A DNA stretch of 64,000 nucleotides from Macrocybe gigantea (lineage: Eukaryota; Basidiomycota; Agaricomycetes; Agaricales; Callistosporiaceae). Location of the stretch: NCBI GenBank assembly GCA_011319805.1, contig SJRY01000246.1, forward strand, positions 248,001 to 312,000. The letters run 5' to 3'. Position 1 is the first letter of the stretch; each line of letters opens with the position of its first letter. Positions 34,810-45,391 of this stretch are shown one piece after another. The notes under the pieces are model-generated. The model searched no databases. It had not been told where the DNA came from and was given only the letters and a program-made list of their open reading frames with translations. Both the position numbers and the translations under genes were made by a program.

Positions 34810-36273
34810 CGCATCATCACAATATTTGCCTTGTTATTTCTGCCGCTCATAGTCCTAGCGCCTAACGTGGCTTGTCATTCTGGTGAGCATTTCGTAGTCC
34901 AGCGGAGAAAGTGCGAACGAATTGCTAACACGGACGTCATTTCAGCGTTCTGGCATCCCAGTATGTACGGGTTCAATGTTACGGACAAGACCTTCCCATA
35001 CGACAATCGCCCTGTCGCTCCGCTGCGGGACATGCCCTTTTCTCAATGGTGGTTTCATAACCACCTCGACCACCCGCCTAATGCAGGCGACATCTTCAAC
35101 CTTCCTGCAGGACAAACAGCAACCGCTGAGATCGCATGCAACAAGGGCGCGACTTCGTATTTTGCCTCGTCCGAGGGCGGCGACGTCCGCGATCCGAATA
35201 ATCCGAACGACGTATGTCCCGGATCGCCTTCGATTGTATATCACACGCACGGCATCGACGACCTGGAGGGATGTGCGCTCGCTATTGCGTACAAGAATGA
35301 TGCGAGGCAGGTTCAGCCAGAGGATTTCACGATATTTAGCGTGAATCAGACGTGTGTTTGGACGCGTTTCACGGATTTCCAAGTTCCCGCCGGGATGCCG
35401 CCTTGTCCTGAAGGCGGGTGCACTTGTGCTTTCTTCTGGGTCCATGCGGTAAGTAGAAAGCTACGAAGGCGCGTTGCGGAGGCGCTGACAATGAATCTTT
35501 CAGGCGGACGCAGGTGGCGAAGAAAGTAAGGCAAAACGGACTTCAACATTACTTGAGTGCTGACGAATCTTCGATCTTTAGACTACATGAATGGATTCAG
35601 GTGCAATGTTACTGGGTCAACGTCATCTGTCCCGTTATCAAAATCAAACATACCTCGACGATGTGGTTCCGATCCTCAAAACAATAGGTTGCAGTCCGCC
35701 CCAGCAAATTGCACATATGGAGCAAAGCAACCTTTTTACTGGTTCAACAAGGAGAGGAACAATGTAAGAGCTCTTTTCAGATGTCTATGGATCCAGTCTG
35801 ATGTGCCTTTCCTGCTCAGATGTTTGAAGGAACTTTTTCGCCACCAGTGTATAACGATTTGTACAACTTCCTTGACGGAGCCCAAAACGATATATTTGAA
35901 AACTCGTATAGTTTCCTTCCCGATCCTGCACCAAACGCTCCCATGCCCACCCTCGCTGATCTATCCGGAAAGGATGGGTCTTCTACCCAATCCTCCCCCA
36001 CTTCTGTATCAACGACTTCTTCGGCCACTCAACAGGCATCCACTAGTGGTCCCTCTGCTACGACGCAGCCCCAAACGAAGGTCAAGACATGGTATGTTGC
36101 TTATACTAGATCGTCATGTGGCCACCTTCGCGTTAAACCTTCCATTCAATAGCAAACGCAAACAATCAGCCACGCCCTCTTCGCTAGCGTCTCGTTCCCT
36201 CGTGGAGTCAAACAACAAGAGGTCTCGTTATGCAATTTTTGAAATGGCTAGAAGAGCAGAAGGCTCTCACTGA
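34810..36273 (+). CDS. AA14-type copper lytic polysaccharide monooxygenase
   Basis: Secreted copper enzyme; characterised AA14 members oxidise xylan on cellulose fibres. A hydrophobic leader ([20 protein letters not shown]) is followed by Cys and then [16 protein letters not shown], so cleavage would expose His1 of the histidine brace. In mature numbering the second ligand is His102 (VYHTHGIDD) and the axial Tyr is Y179 (ENYMNGF), close to the published His1/His99/Tyr176 set. Other conserved blocks: [59 protein letters not shown] and [13 protein letters not shown] Ser/Thr-rich tail follows, ending in a basic segment. Introns are GT-AG and in phase. No ATG opens the leader: the codon before CGC ATC ATC is TAA (34807-34809), so the start is lost, miscalled or in an unseen exon. 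Confidence 0.85.
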
Positions 36274-37744
36274 GAGAACGAGGACGTCTATGGCACATGT
36301 TCTGAGGGGAACAATCTTGACAAGGACATCCTTGTATTTTCGCGCCATAACGAACTAAACATCCATTCCAATTTTACGGACATTCATGCATGCTTGCTAG
36401 ATATTGTCATGTACATTCCACTAATAGCGACAAAATCATCATTCCAGATTCATGGGCTGAATGAAGGAACACAGCCACCAAACATACACGTTCTCCTGAC
36501 CTTGTCCTCATGTTTCCCGATATCGTTTATCTGCCGTTAATGCCCTTTCTTTAGAAACTTTGCCGGATAGCATGGTCTGGCTGAAAATGCAGCAAGGCAG
36601 CATCATGTATGACCGAAGGGCCTAGCCACCTGATCCAAAATGAAGACACAACGCACAACGTCAGCCTCCCCTCCGCTGCCCTGGAACTGGCCTGGCCCTC
36701 TTCCTTTTCCCCTCTTCGTCTTCCATGTCGCGTTCGTCGGTGATTTGAGCCTTAATCTGGTCCAGTCATGCAGCAGACGACCGATCTATTGCTGCTCGCA
36801 CATGGCGACTTGACGAGGGAAAACTCTCTCAGTGACTCTCCCCAAAGGATCTTGCGCAGAGAGTGGAAGAGGACCAAACCTGTGAGTTCCTGTTTCCTCG
36901 ACGCGTACTTATCATGGAACCAAATCATTCACGGCTGACGCGCGCGTTAGTACCTTCCCAAGTCTACGTCTCTGCCCAAACTCCAGCTCAGGCCCGTCGA
37001 TCGGCCTATTTTTACGTGCCGCCGATGTGGGTTCATCAACACGTACATACCCCTCTGTCTGTGGTGCTGCTGGACGTCCGCGGAGGCGCATGCCGAATTC
37101 GAGCGGTCGATGCCGCGTTCGCGGCGCGTCAGCGCACCTGCGCTAGTTGCATGGAAACGTCCGGCTGACAAGTGTCACGATGACCTCTCGTCATCGCTGC
37201 TGCCATCGCGGCGGACGATGGTAGTCTCTACAAGCCCTGTCTGTGACTGTGACCATGGAAATGCGATCCTACGAACGAGCAATAGAAGCAGAACGTCCCG
37301 CCAGCCAAATCAGATTTCTGACCCTGTTTTATTCCCGAAACAAGAGAGGTGATGCCTTCGTTTTCCAGCCGACCCACAACGCTGCCTTGTTACTTGGTTC
37401 AACCGCTGAGAAGGGACCCTTTATGCAGGTTACGACGCACCGACACGCCGCCACCGGAGACCGTTGCCGTTGTTCAAGCGGTGTTGCCACAACAACGACC
37501 CTGGTGGGGGACATATATACCCGCGATAAAAAGTTCAGGTTGATCTCACGATGCTTGACCTGTAGACCTCTGGCACGGTTTTTGAGAAGCCGTTGACAGA
37601 CGGACGGACGAAAGCGGAGTTCGGTGGGCGAAGTACGCGTGCAAAGGCGTTCCATCGACCACGTCCGATTCCCCAGCGCTCTTTATCCCCTCGGATTCAT
37701 CTTCTCGCCGCAACCACCCAGTCACACCCTGTAACGACGACGCC
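36274..37744. other. intergenic, no supported gene
   Basis: Long spacer between the AA14 gene and the next plus-strand gene. ATATATA at 37513-37519, about 230 bases before the next ATG, may be a TATA element. Short frames on both strands show no domain. Confidence 0.5.
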
Positions 37745-38710
37745 ATGAACGCCATCAAGACGACCTCACGCCCCAGTCATATTGTTATTGAACTCAAGGA
37801 CTTCCACCACCCGCACGAATGCGCCAAATCCGACGACCTCGATACCCCGCCCTCTCTGACTCCGTTCCCGACGCTTGTGCCGGCGGAGGGCAAGGCCCTC
37901 CGCAGGAAGAAGCGCATCTCGCCCCTCCGGCCCGACTCGGGCAGCACGGCGTCATCCTTCAGCGCGCCTTCATCGCGTCCCGCGTCCTCCATTCGCACCA
38001 ACCCACGACACAGCCAACGCTATGTTCCGCTTTCGCTCTCGTCCGCTCTCGACCCGACTCGCCCACGATCGCAGTCACATTCTCAGCTTCTCTCTTCGCC
38101 GCACTCACTCCCATCCGCTAACCGCAGCGTCCGTCTCGGTCACCCCAGCCGGCCATACTACACCGCCATACGACCGAGCATGTCACGACCAAGCCTGATA
38201 TCCATCAGCAGCCCCAGAGCCGCTCCGGCCGACTACAGCCCGTCTAGCAGCCCGGCAAAACCTCATGCCCACCGCCCAGTATCATGCCGATGCCCGACAA
38301 CACGCGCCCAACATCGCTGAGCCTGCTCTCCATATTCCCTCATCGACCATGCTGAACCTACACACTCGCGAAACAAACGCGGCTCTGCGGACCCACGCAG
38401 CAGCAGCATCCCGCCGTCCGCGCCATCGTCCCTGTCGTCCGCGTCGAGATTGAACCCCTTCTCGGCCGCGTACGACCTGATGCAGCGCCCGTTTGCCGCG
38501 GCGGGGTCTCGCGCGAGGCTCCGACCGGGCTTTTCCGTCAGCGGCGAGACGGAGCTGAGGATGGCGCTGGCGAGGGACGAGAGCGACGCCGATGGCGTGG
38601 ATGGGCGCGGGTTGAGGTATAAGGACATGAAGAAGGGGCCGGGCGTGATGGGCAAGGTCCATCGGCTGAAGCGCGGGCTCAGGGACTTCGTTGCAAGGAA
38701 GACTTCATGA
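37745..38710 (+). CDS. Ser/Pro/Arg-rich hypothetical protein, with in-frame stop or unresolved intron
   Basis: ATG at 37745 opens SHIVIELKDFHHPHECAKSD, then a long Ser/Pro/Arg-rich stretch that looks disordered (for example PLRPDSGSTASSFSAPSSRP). The frame meets TGA at 38318-38320. Downstream the same frame is open again and gives a more structured end: NPFSAAYDLMQRPFAAAGSR, then MALARDESDADG, and HRLKRGLRDFVARKTS at 38710. I found no GT-AG intron that removes the TGA while keeping phase; a third frame around 38281-38345 (MPMPDNTRPTSLSLL) also looks coding. The gene may therefore have two exons I cannot define, or indels. No domain is recognised. Confidence 0.5.
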
Positions 38711-38960
38711 TATTCGTTCGTCTGAATTCTGTCACTTTTTTTGATTTCAATAGTATACCCAACCTTACCTATGTTAGACCATGCTGTAAACTCTATCATC
38801 CATTATATCCTTACTGCTTTATGTGTGCCCTCACGTACATTTGTAACATGACTGAAGGAAGGCCCTTGCGAGACCGGACGTGTGAAAACGAACAACGCAG
38901 TCCTTAAAAGTCCGTTTAATGTTGATACAAAAAAAATTGGATGGTACACAACAGTCCATA

Positions 38961-40685
38961 TCACCCAAAGCGGTTTATACCAATGAAAGGTCCCAAAAGA
39001 TACGCCAGCAAGAATCCGAAAAGCATTACCCACCACACCTGCAGCCCGGAGCCGCTTTTATCCATGTCCACAGCCTCATAGAGCGCGCCCTCTATACTCG
39101 AAGCCATCGCATCCATGCCAAACATTGTCCGGGCTCTCGTCTTTGCCCTCTTCGCGAGCGCCGCCCTCTCTTCGTCGCTAACCGAGACCATCTCCACAAG
39201 CGCATCGGCCCAGACGTCCTCATCGGCGCGTCTTAGCCAGCCCGTCCGCTTCTCTGGCACATCAACGACGCTCTCCGTCGGTCCACCACTGTCACACGCC
39301 AGGACGGGCACGCCGCAGTACATCCCCTCAACGGGACCTATCCCGAAATGCTCGTTCTCGGGCGTGTAGAGCAGCGCCAGCGTAGACGCATTCGAAAGGA
39401 GTTCTGTCCGCTGAGGCGTCGTGAAGTTGAGCAGGAACACGACCTGTGGGTTGTCTTCGGTCGTGTTGGCTAGCGGCAGGTTGATCTCGGTTTCGGTTGA
39501 TACTGGTGTGAGCAGGTTGTAGGTGAGAGATAGGGAATGGGTTAGATGGATGAGGGTTTCGAGCGTAGATACGTTGTCCAGTAGGCGAGGATCGTATCCT
39601 CCTGTCATGATTTTAGCGGCGAACATCTAGTCATACAAGAGACGGGAACTGACCTGCCAGCACAAGACGGATGTTCTGGAACTTCGATTTGCCCTTGATT
39701 CTAGATAGAAACTTGGCAAAAGCTCTGACAGCTAATGCAATGTTTTTCTTCTTTTCAAACCGATTGATAGATACAAGGGTCGGGCAGTCCCTGGAAAAGT
39801 CTAATTGTTTACACGACCATGGTTGGGACAAAAGACTTACGACGATATACTTTTTACATCCCTGTCATTCATGCCAGGATGGTGATCATACGCAGAAAAA
39901 TTAATTCCGGGATAAATGACTCTCGGTGTCTGCCTTATTGTGCTGAAATACGTCTTAAATACTCGAGAAGTGAATTTCGAGTTGGCGAGGAGGACGTCGG
40001 CCTGCCCTGCTCTTGCAATAAGATACATGTGGTAGGACAAGTCAGGTTGAACTTACGAGTGGTCATTTCTTCCAAAATGTCCATCGGGAAGCGGTAAATC
40101 TCCTTCAGCGTGCCTCGCCATTTTCTGGGACGCCCCACCTGAAACGCGCCGTCTGCAAGGAGCTTGTCCGGAAAATGGCAATAGAACACCACGCGCGTCC
40201 CTCCGAGAGTCCTCAGGAACGGTATGCACGTCGATAGTTGGTCTACGAAGAAGACGTCGTACTTTGGTGCATTTGGATGGAGCAGATGCAGCGTCAAGTG
40301 CAACTGTCGCGCATGAGCGAACAAGATGTGAAATTTGTCCTTGTATGCGCGAGGGAAGGGCGGGACGACGTGGTGGACGCGGAGCGTTCCTGATGCACAG
40401 TCGGGTTCAGCGCGTCCTCGTCATAGGGCACTTCACGCTCACCGTCCTTCGTCTCGTCGAAGCAGTGCTCCGGGTCGTGGTGCGACGTGTAGACGTCCAC
40501 CAAGTGACCCCTCTTTTGCAGACCGAGCGCTGCGTCCACAACGAGACGCTCGGCACCACCTGTTGTGCAGAGGCAATGTCAAGAGATGCGGCCAGAATGA
40601 CGGAGGGTGAGGAGGGGCGGTATGCACCGATTCCGAGGTCCGGGTGGATGAACGCTACCCGCAAACGCTTCGCTGGCCTAGCCAT
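38961..40685 (-). CDS. ALG2: ALG2 alpha-1,3/1,6-mannosyltransferase
   Basis: ER enzyme that adds the second and third mannose to the dolichol-linked N-glycan precursor on the cytosolic face. The start is MARPAKRLRVAFIHPDLGIG, then GAERLVVDAALGLQKRGH after an intron. Conserved GT4 features: VFFVDQLSTCIPFLR, YCHFPDKLL, ANSKFTSRVFKTYF, and PTLVSINRFEKKKNIALAVR. The nucleotide-sugar site is NEHFGIGPVEGMYCGVPVLA followed by CDSGGPTESV, with the E-x7-E arrangement. The C-terminus carries a membrane helix (VWWVMLFGFLLAYLLGPFIG). Several GT-AG introns join in phase. It is transcribed divergently from the F-box gene, with only 133 bases between the two start codons. Confidence 0.93.
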
Positions 40686-40818
40686 CGTTGAAGGAGGAGA
40701 AGAATGAGCTGTCTCCTGTGGAGAAGCGGGCGACGTGGAACGTCGATCATGCCCGTTTTCGAGCCACGTGCTCGGCGAGGCACACAACACATCCTCGCTC
40801 TACGAGCAGCCTGTGGTC

Positions 40819-42121
40819 ATGGCCGTCGTCCCTGACCTGCCCAACGAGCTCTGGCTGCATATATTCCGGCTTGCGACGCTGCTGCCGCACAACTTCGACG
40901 TCGAGCATGCCATGCTGGACAACGTAGGACCATCCCACCGAACGAGGAAGAGCCTCTTGCGGCAGACGATGGTGCGGCCCCTCGCCGTTCTGTTAAGCTC
41001 ATTGCATAGATCTAACATAACTCGACCGGCACACAACCATCAAGAGGACTAAGCGCTCTCTCGTGCGCGTGTGCAGAGCGTGGAATACGCTGACCTGTCC
41101 GTTGCTCTACGAGCACATCGTCGTGACCAAGTTCCGCACGCTCCTCTCCCTCCTGCGGACGCTGCGGCACACTGCGCCGCACGGGCGTGTAAATCTTTCC
41201 AACGACTCGCACTCACTCGGCTGGTGGACGCGGCGTATCGACTTTACGTTCGCAGAGCAGCACTCGCTCGCCGAATGCCTCGACCACAAGTTCGAGCTGA
41301 TGCTCTTACCAGACATCGTGCTGAAATGCCCCAACGTACGCATCGTCACCTTCTTTGACTACACACAGTTCCACAACCTGCTCCTTCCGCCGCGCTTCCT
41401 GAGCGTTCTTGCTCGCGGAGACCTCGAGGCGCTGTTGTGGTACGACGACGGCCTCCTGCCCGATGACGAGGATTGGCATGATTTCATGCTCTCCGCCAAG
41501 AACCTCCGTGCGCTGCGGTGCCCTTTGCCCTTCTCTGTCCCGCCCTCGTCCTCACCCTCGGACGAGGCCCTTGCCTCGCTAGAGATGATCTGCATTCGCG
41601 ACAGCTGCGACGTGGCCCTGCCCGAGAGCGCGCTGCCTTCGATCAAGTACGCAGTCTTTCAGCCCGCGACGCAGAGCACGCTCGAGCCGTTCGTCCAGGT
41701 GCAAGGCAGGAAGCTCACCAGGGTGTACCTCGACGTGCTCTTTGACGGCTTCTCGGTTGTGCAAGAGTTGATGGACGTCATCGCCCGTGAATGCCCTAAG
41801 CTCCACCGCCTCGACATCCGCGTCGAGAACCTGAAGGCCTTTATCACATGCATCCCTGCGCTTCCGCGCTACATAAGGGAGCTTGGCCTCCATGTCTTTC
41901 GCGGGCAGGCACCCGAGGAGTGCTACTGCAAGGCGTTCGGCGCGCTGGTGTCTGCGAAGAGTGGATGGCACCTCCAGAGGATTTATATCCTCAGTCAGGA
42001 CAATGTGTTGGATATGCTGAAAATGCACCAACAAACGGTGGAAAAAGCCGTGAACCTACTGAACACATTGGGTGTAGCAGTGCTGGACTATGAGGGGTTT
42101 CCCATATTACCGACTGCATAA
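40819..42121 (+). CDS. F-box protein
   Basis: Substrate receptor of an SCF ubiquitin ligase. The F-box is at the very start: VPDLPNELWLHIFRLATLLP, continuing after the intron with VRVCRAWNTLTCPLLYEHIV. Two exons, 40819-40971 and 41045-42121, joined in phase. The C-terminal 330 residues hold irregular leucine-rich-like stretches (CPNVRIVTFFDYTQFHNLLL; ECPKLHRLDIRVENLKAFIT) that probably form the recognition surface. The frame is open upstream to an ATG at 40735, but 40819 is closer to the F-box. Substrate unknown. This family is expanded in agarics. Confidence 0.85.
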
Positions 42122-42730
42122 GAAGCTCGTCAGCCTGATGCATACCAGATTGCTCTTCTCGAGTTCGATGTCCTGATTATTGGTCGTAAATTACTGTATC
42201 ACTATCTAATGACATGCATGAAGCTCTACCTCTCGTCCGTGGAAGGCATCGGACAATGACCGAGGGCAGAGGATGAAAAGCTCGCAATGGGCAAATTATC
42301 TTGATGCATGGCCATGGCTACATTCTCACTCCACTGATGGACTGGAAGTCATTTGGTGGTAGGATGCCGTTTTGCCATATCAGAGCTTCAATGGTGGTTG
42401 CCAATGTCACTCTTGTCTTGCCCATGCAACATGTTTCTTAGTTTTAATACTATTCTAATGGATAATATGCGATGGAAAGTTAGCTGGGACATGGTGGTTA
42501 TATGTACATTGATGATAGGTACTCATCTGTTTGAAGTGTGAATGTCACTGGCAACCATTTCTCTGAGAGCAGTTTCCACAATCCAGTGCATCCTGTTCAC
42601 TTGGGATTTTGACATTCTAATGCTACAAACTTCATTATATACATCATACATAGTTCTTTCCATTGAACCGAAGCTGCACCACAACCTGCCCACAATTCAT
42701 CCTTCCCGAAGCTCTCTGCGACTGAGTGAC
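42122..42730. other. intergenic
   Basis: 3' flank of the F-box gene, then AT-rich sequence with the promoter of the next gene. No coding signal. Confidence 0.5.
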
Positions 42731-43541
42731 ATGTCCGATAGCAAACTTAGTAGACGTGAGGCTCTTCGCATGCATTGGGAATCCATTGATGAATGGCACA
42801 GGAGGAATAAATACGTGCATCTATGATTCTTCCATCGCTTTTGAGCTGACAATGCCTTTGGCTTCAGAAATTGCTCGATGTTTACGCACCGCGAAGCCCC
42901 ATGAATCAGCTACCCGATGAACTTCGCATCACAAATTCCAACCCAAGCCCTCCCTGTGTTCATAATGGACTCCCCATTCCCGACGGCACACCATTGCGCA
43001 CTTACGCTGAGCGCAACAATGACGAACCGAAAATGTATCGCGCACTCATCCGTCTCTCCAACGAGGTCAAATACAACCTCGTGCTCTCAGAACCGTACGC
43101 TGCGACGACTGAATGCATGTTCGTCATCGAGCTGTACTCGAATTACACCATGACAAGGAAGAAGCTGGTTGATGAAGACGAAGAAGACGTCATCTCGATG
43201 ACAAAGGATCTTCTGGATTTGGATCGCTCCCTACGACCACAATCATCAGTAATTTGTGGAAAAACCTATGAGGCGTTGCGCGGCGGTCACATGTGGTGTG
43301 AGTTCGTATGCATGGCGTGGTTTAGTTGCACCCTCGTATCTGGTTCATAATGCCTCAAGATCCTATGTCAAATTGGCGAGCCGCATACAAATCCCGTGAG
43401 CGAATACAATCCTACTTTGCGGGTATGAGATTACTAAAATCTTGCATTTGTTGCGTGAGATTAGCGTCATCTGTTGGCGAACTGGTGGGCTGTTGGAATC
43501 TCATAGTTAGATCACGATTAGGAGTAAGCCTTTCATTGTAA
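42731..43541 (+). CDS. hypothetical protein, three exons
   Basis: ATG at 42731 opens MSDSKLSRREALRMHWESID. Exon 1 (42731-42814) joins in phase to 42868-43297, and that to an exon from 43360. The product continues KLLDVYAPRSPMNQLPDELR, then PLRTYAERNNDEPKMYRALI and RLSNEVKYNLVLSEPYAATT, with an acidic stretch (DEDEEDVISMTKDLLDLDRS). After the second intron comes NWRAAYKSRERIQSYFAG. Composition and splice consistency support a real gene, but I recognise no domain. The end at 43541 assumes no further intron; one is possible at about 43421-43466. It lies beside a transposon-associated gene pair and could itself be repeat-derived. Confidence 0.5.
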
Positions 43542-43714
43542 TCACGACTTGTACACTAGCGGGCTTCCAAAGCACCACGGCGCCTCAGCCTCGGATTAGT
43601 TCACAACACGGCATATCATCTCACTGAACATTACAGGTCATGAAAAGTTATATTATCATTGGCTTCGGCGCCAGCGCTGAATGTAGAATGGGTGCTGTGT
43701 AACACGCATCTATA

Positions 43715-45391
43715 CTATGCCGCATGTGCTCGCCGGGCACGAGCCTCCTGGAGCCTCCTCTGGGATGACTTTATTGTGTTGCGTGAAGCTGTTCCACCGC
43801 CCTTGGTGGCCGTCGCAGGAAAGACTTTGCTATAACAGAATCGAGGCATTAAAACCACAGTTGTCGTACATCAGTAAATGAATGATACCTATTCCACCAT
43901 TGAAGAAGCTCGCTCACACTCTTCTTGGTAGGCTCGTCATTAGCGTCTTCGAAAAAGTCCACGATAAAGTTGTAAAAATCAGGGTAATGAAAGCCAGCGT
44001 ATTCGTGCTTCCAGTCGCGGGAACTGTTCAGTGAAAAGACAAGCTCAGGGGAAACAATTAGAATGGAATGATGGTCGAAATACATGTCACTCACTTGTGT
44101 GGCTATGTATGCAATAGAACGTGGGGTAACGTGGCCGTTCATACGAAGCGTAGTTGCAACATCACGTCGTCTGGATGTCACCTCAGAAGGAGAGTTCTCA
44201 TTGGCAGCGGAAGAGGGCGACGTGAAAATCTGTCGAAAAGCCTGAAACTGTTGAACATAGCGCAGTGGTGATGAAAACCTTGGGCACTTACACGGAGAAG
44301 GAGGGGACCTTTCAGAAAGCCAGCCTCTGGTGATTCAGGATCCCCCCTTTCGTTCTCATAGAGACATCGGAGGAAATAACTTGATGTGATATCGAATTCA
44401 GGATCTGCATTGCGTAGTTTGGTGCGCACCCTAGATGAGATGTAAGAATGTCACTGGTAAGATGGAAGGTGCTCAATACACAGGATCATCCCAATCATAA
44501 TCAATTGGACAAAGGAGACGACCAGTAATATCATTGAGAATCCCGCGTTCCCCCTTTCCTTTGGCAGATAGGAGTGGCTCAGGTGCGGGTCTACGGCTGT
44601 TGAGCCATTCAGCGATAGACACTTTTAACTTGCTTGTGTCATCGCTGCGTGCATCATTTGCTCCCGATTGCAACTTGACCAAAACTCAGTAAGACGTTAT
44701 AGTATAGGAGTAAGACTTACTGGAGAACAGTAACTGCTAATGTCCTCAGCGCTGTTTGCCTTCTCTTCGAAACCTGGAATGAGTTTGTTCAGCAGTTGTA
44801 CTGCTGTATGGCAACGTTTGCGGCTGATTGGTAACATATCAGTTTAGATTCACTGATTCACGAGCTCAGTCCTGTACGTACTCCTTTCGTTCCTCCTCAA
44901 TCTCCTCATCAGTTAGACCTACGAAGTCAATTTTATCAATCTCCTCTATCTCTTCTGGCTCAAGGGTATCGAGAGCGGCATGTTTGCAAGCCTTGTCCAC
45001 TAGATCAGGAAGATCATGATAAAGATCGACAATCTTTCGAATGCCGCATCCTGGTTGTGTCGGAGAGCTGGCTTTCCTGCTTGGGGTTTAACCAGCTAAT
45101 GTCTCTTAATTCTCCAAAAGAATCTCACCGTCGTTTATTAGGTCTTTCTGAGCTATCTGTACAGTCACCTCCAAGACAATTGATGGCATTTTTGAGAGCA
45201 GTGACTTTGTGTTGGAGTCGGCCAGCATCATAGATAGGAGAGGAACTTCTAGGTTGCGAAGACCCTCCGAGCGGTGATGAATGCCATAGAGATGAGGATT
45301 GGCAAGCACCAGAGGAGCGGAACGAACTATCTTGGGGAGGCCTGTCCTCACGGAACGGCATAGAAAGATAAAGGAAGGAAATGGTGCGCAT
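43715..45391 (-). CDS. DUF6698 family protein
   Basis: Basidiomycete family of unknown function, often present in many copies. Recognised blocks in order: CGIRKIVDLYHDLPDLVDKA; CHTAVQLLNKLIPGFEEKAN; SGANDARSDDTSKLKVSIAE followed by WLNSRRP; VRTKLRNADPEFDITSSYFL and RCLYENERGDPESPEAGFLK; MNGHVTPRSIAYIATQ; HEYAGFHYPDFYNFIVDFFE; and LLQWWNRSKVFPAT. The tail is basic and Arg/Ala-rich, stopping at 43715. Introns are GT-AG. The N-terminal exon near 45106-45391 can be read in two frames (ending NKRR or INDG) and the join to the next exon is not settled. The gene is divergent from a Plavaka transposase with about 225 bases between them, so it may be cargo of, or inserted beside, that element. Confidence 0.72.
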
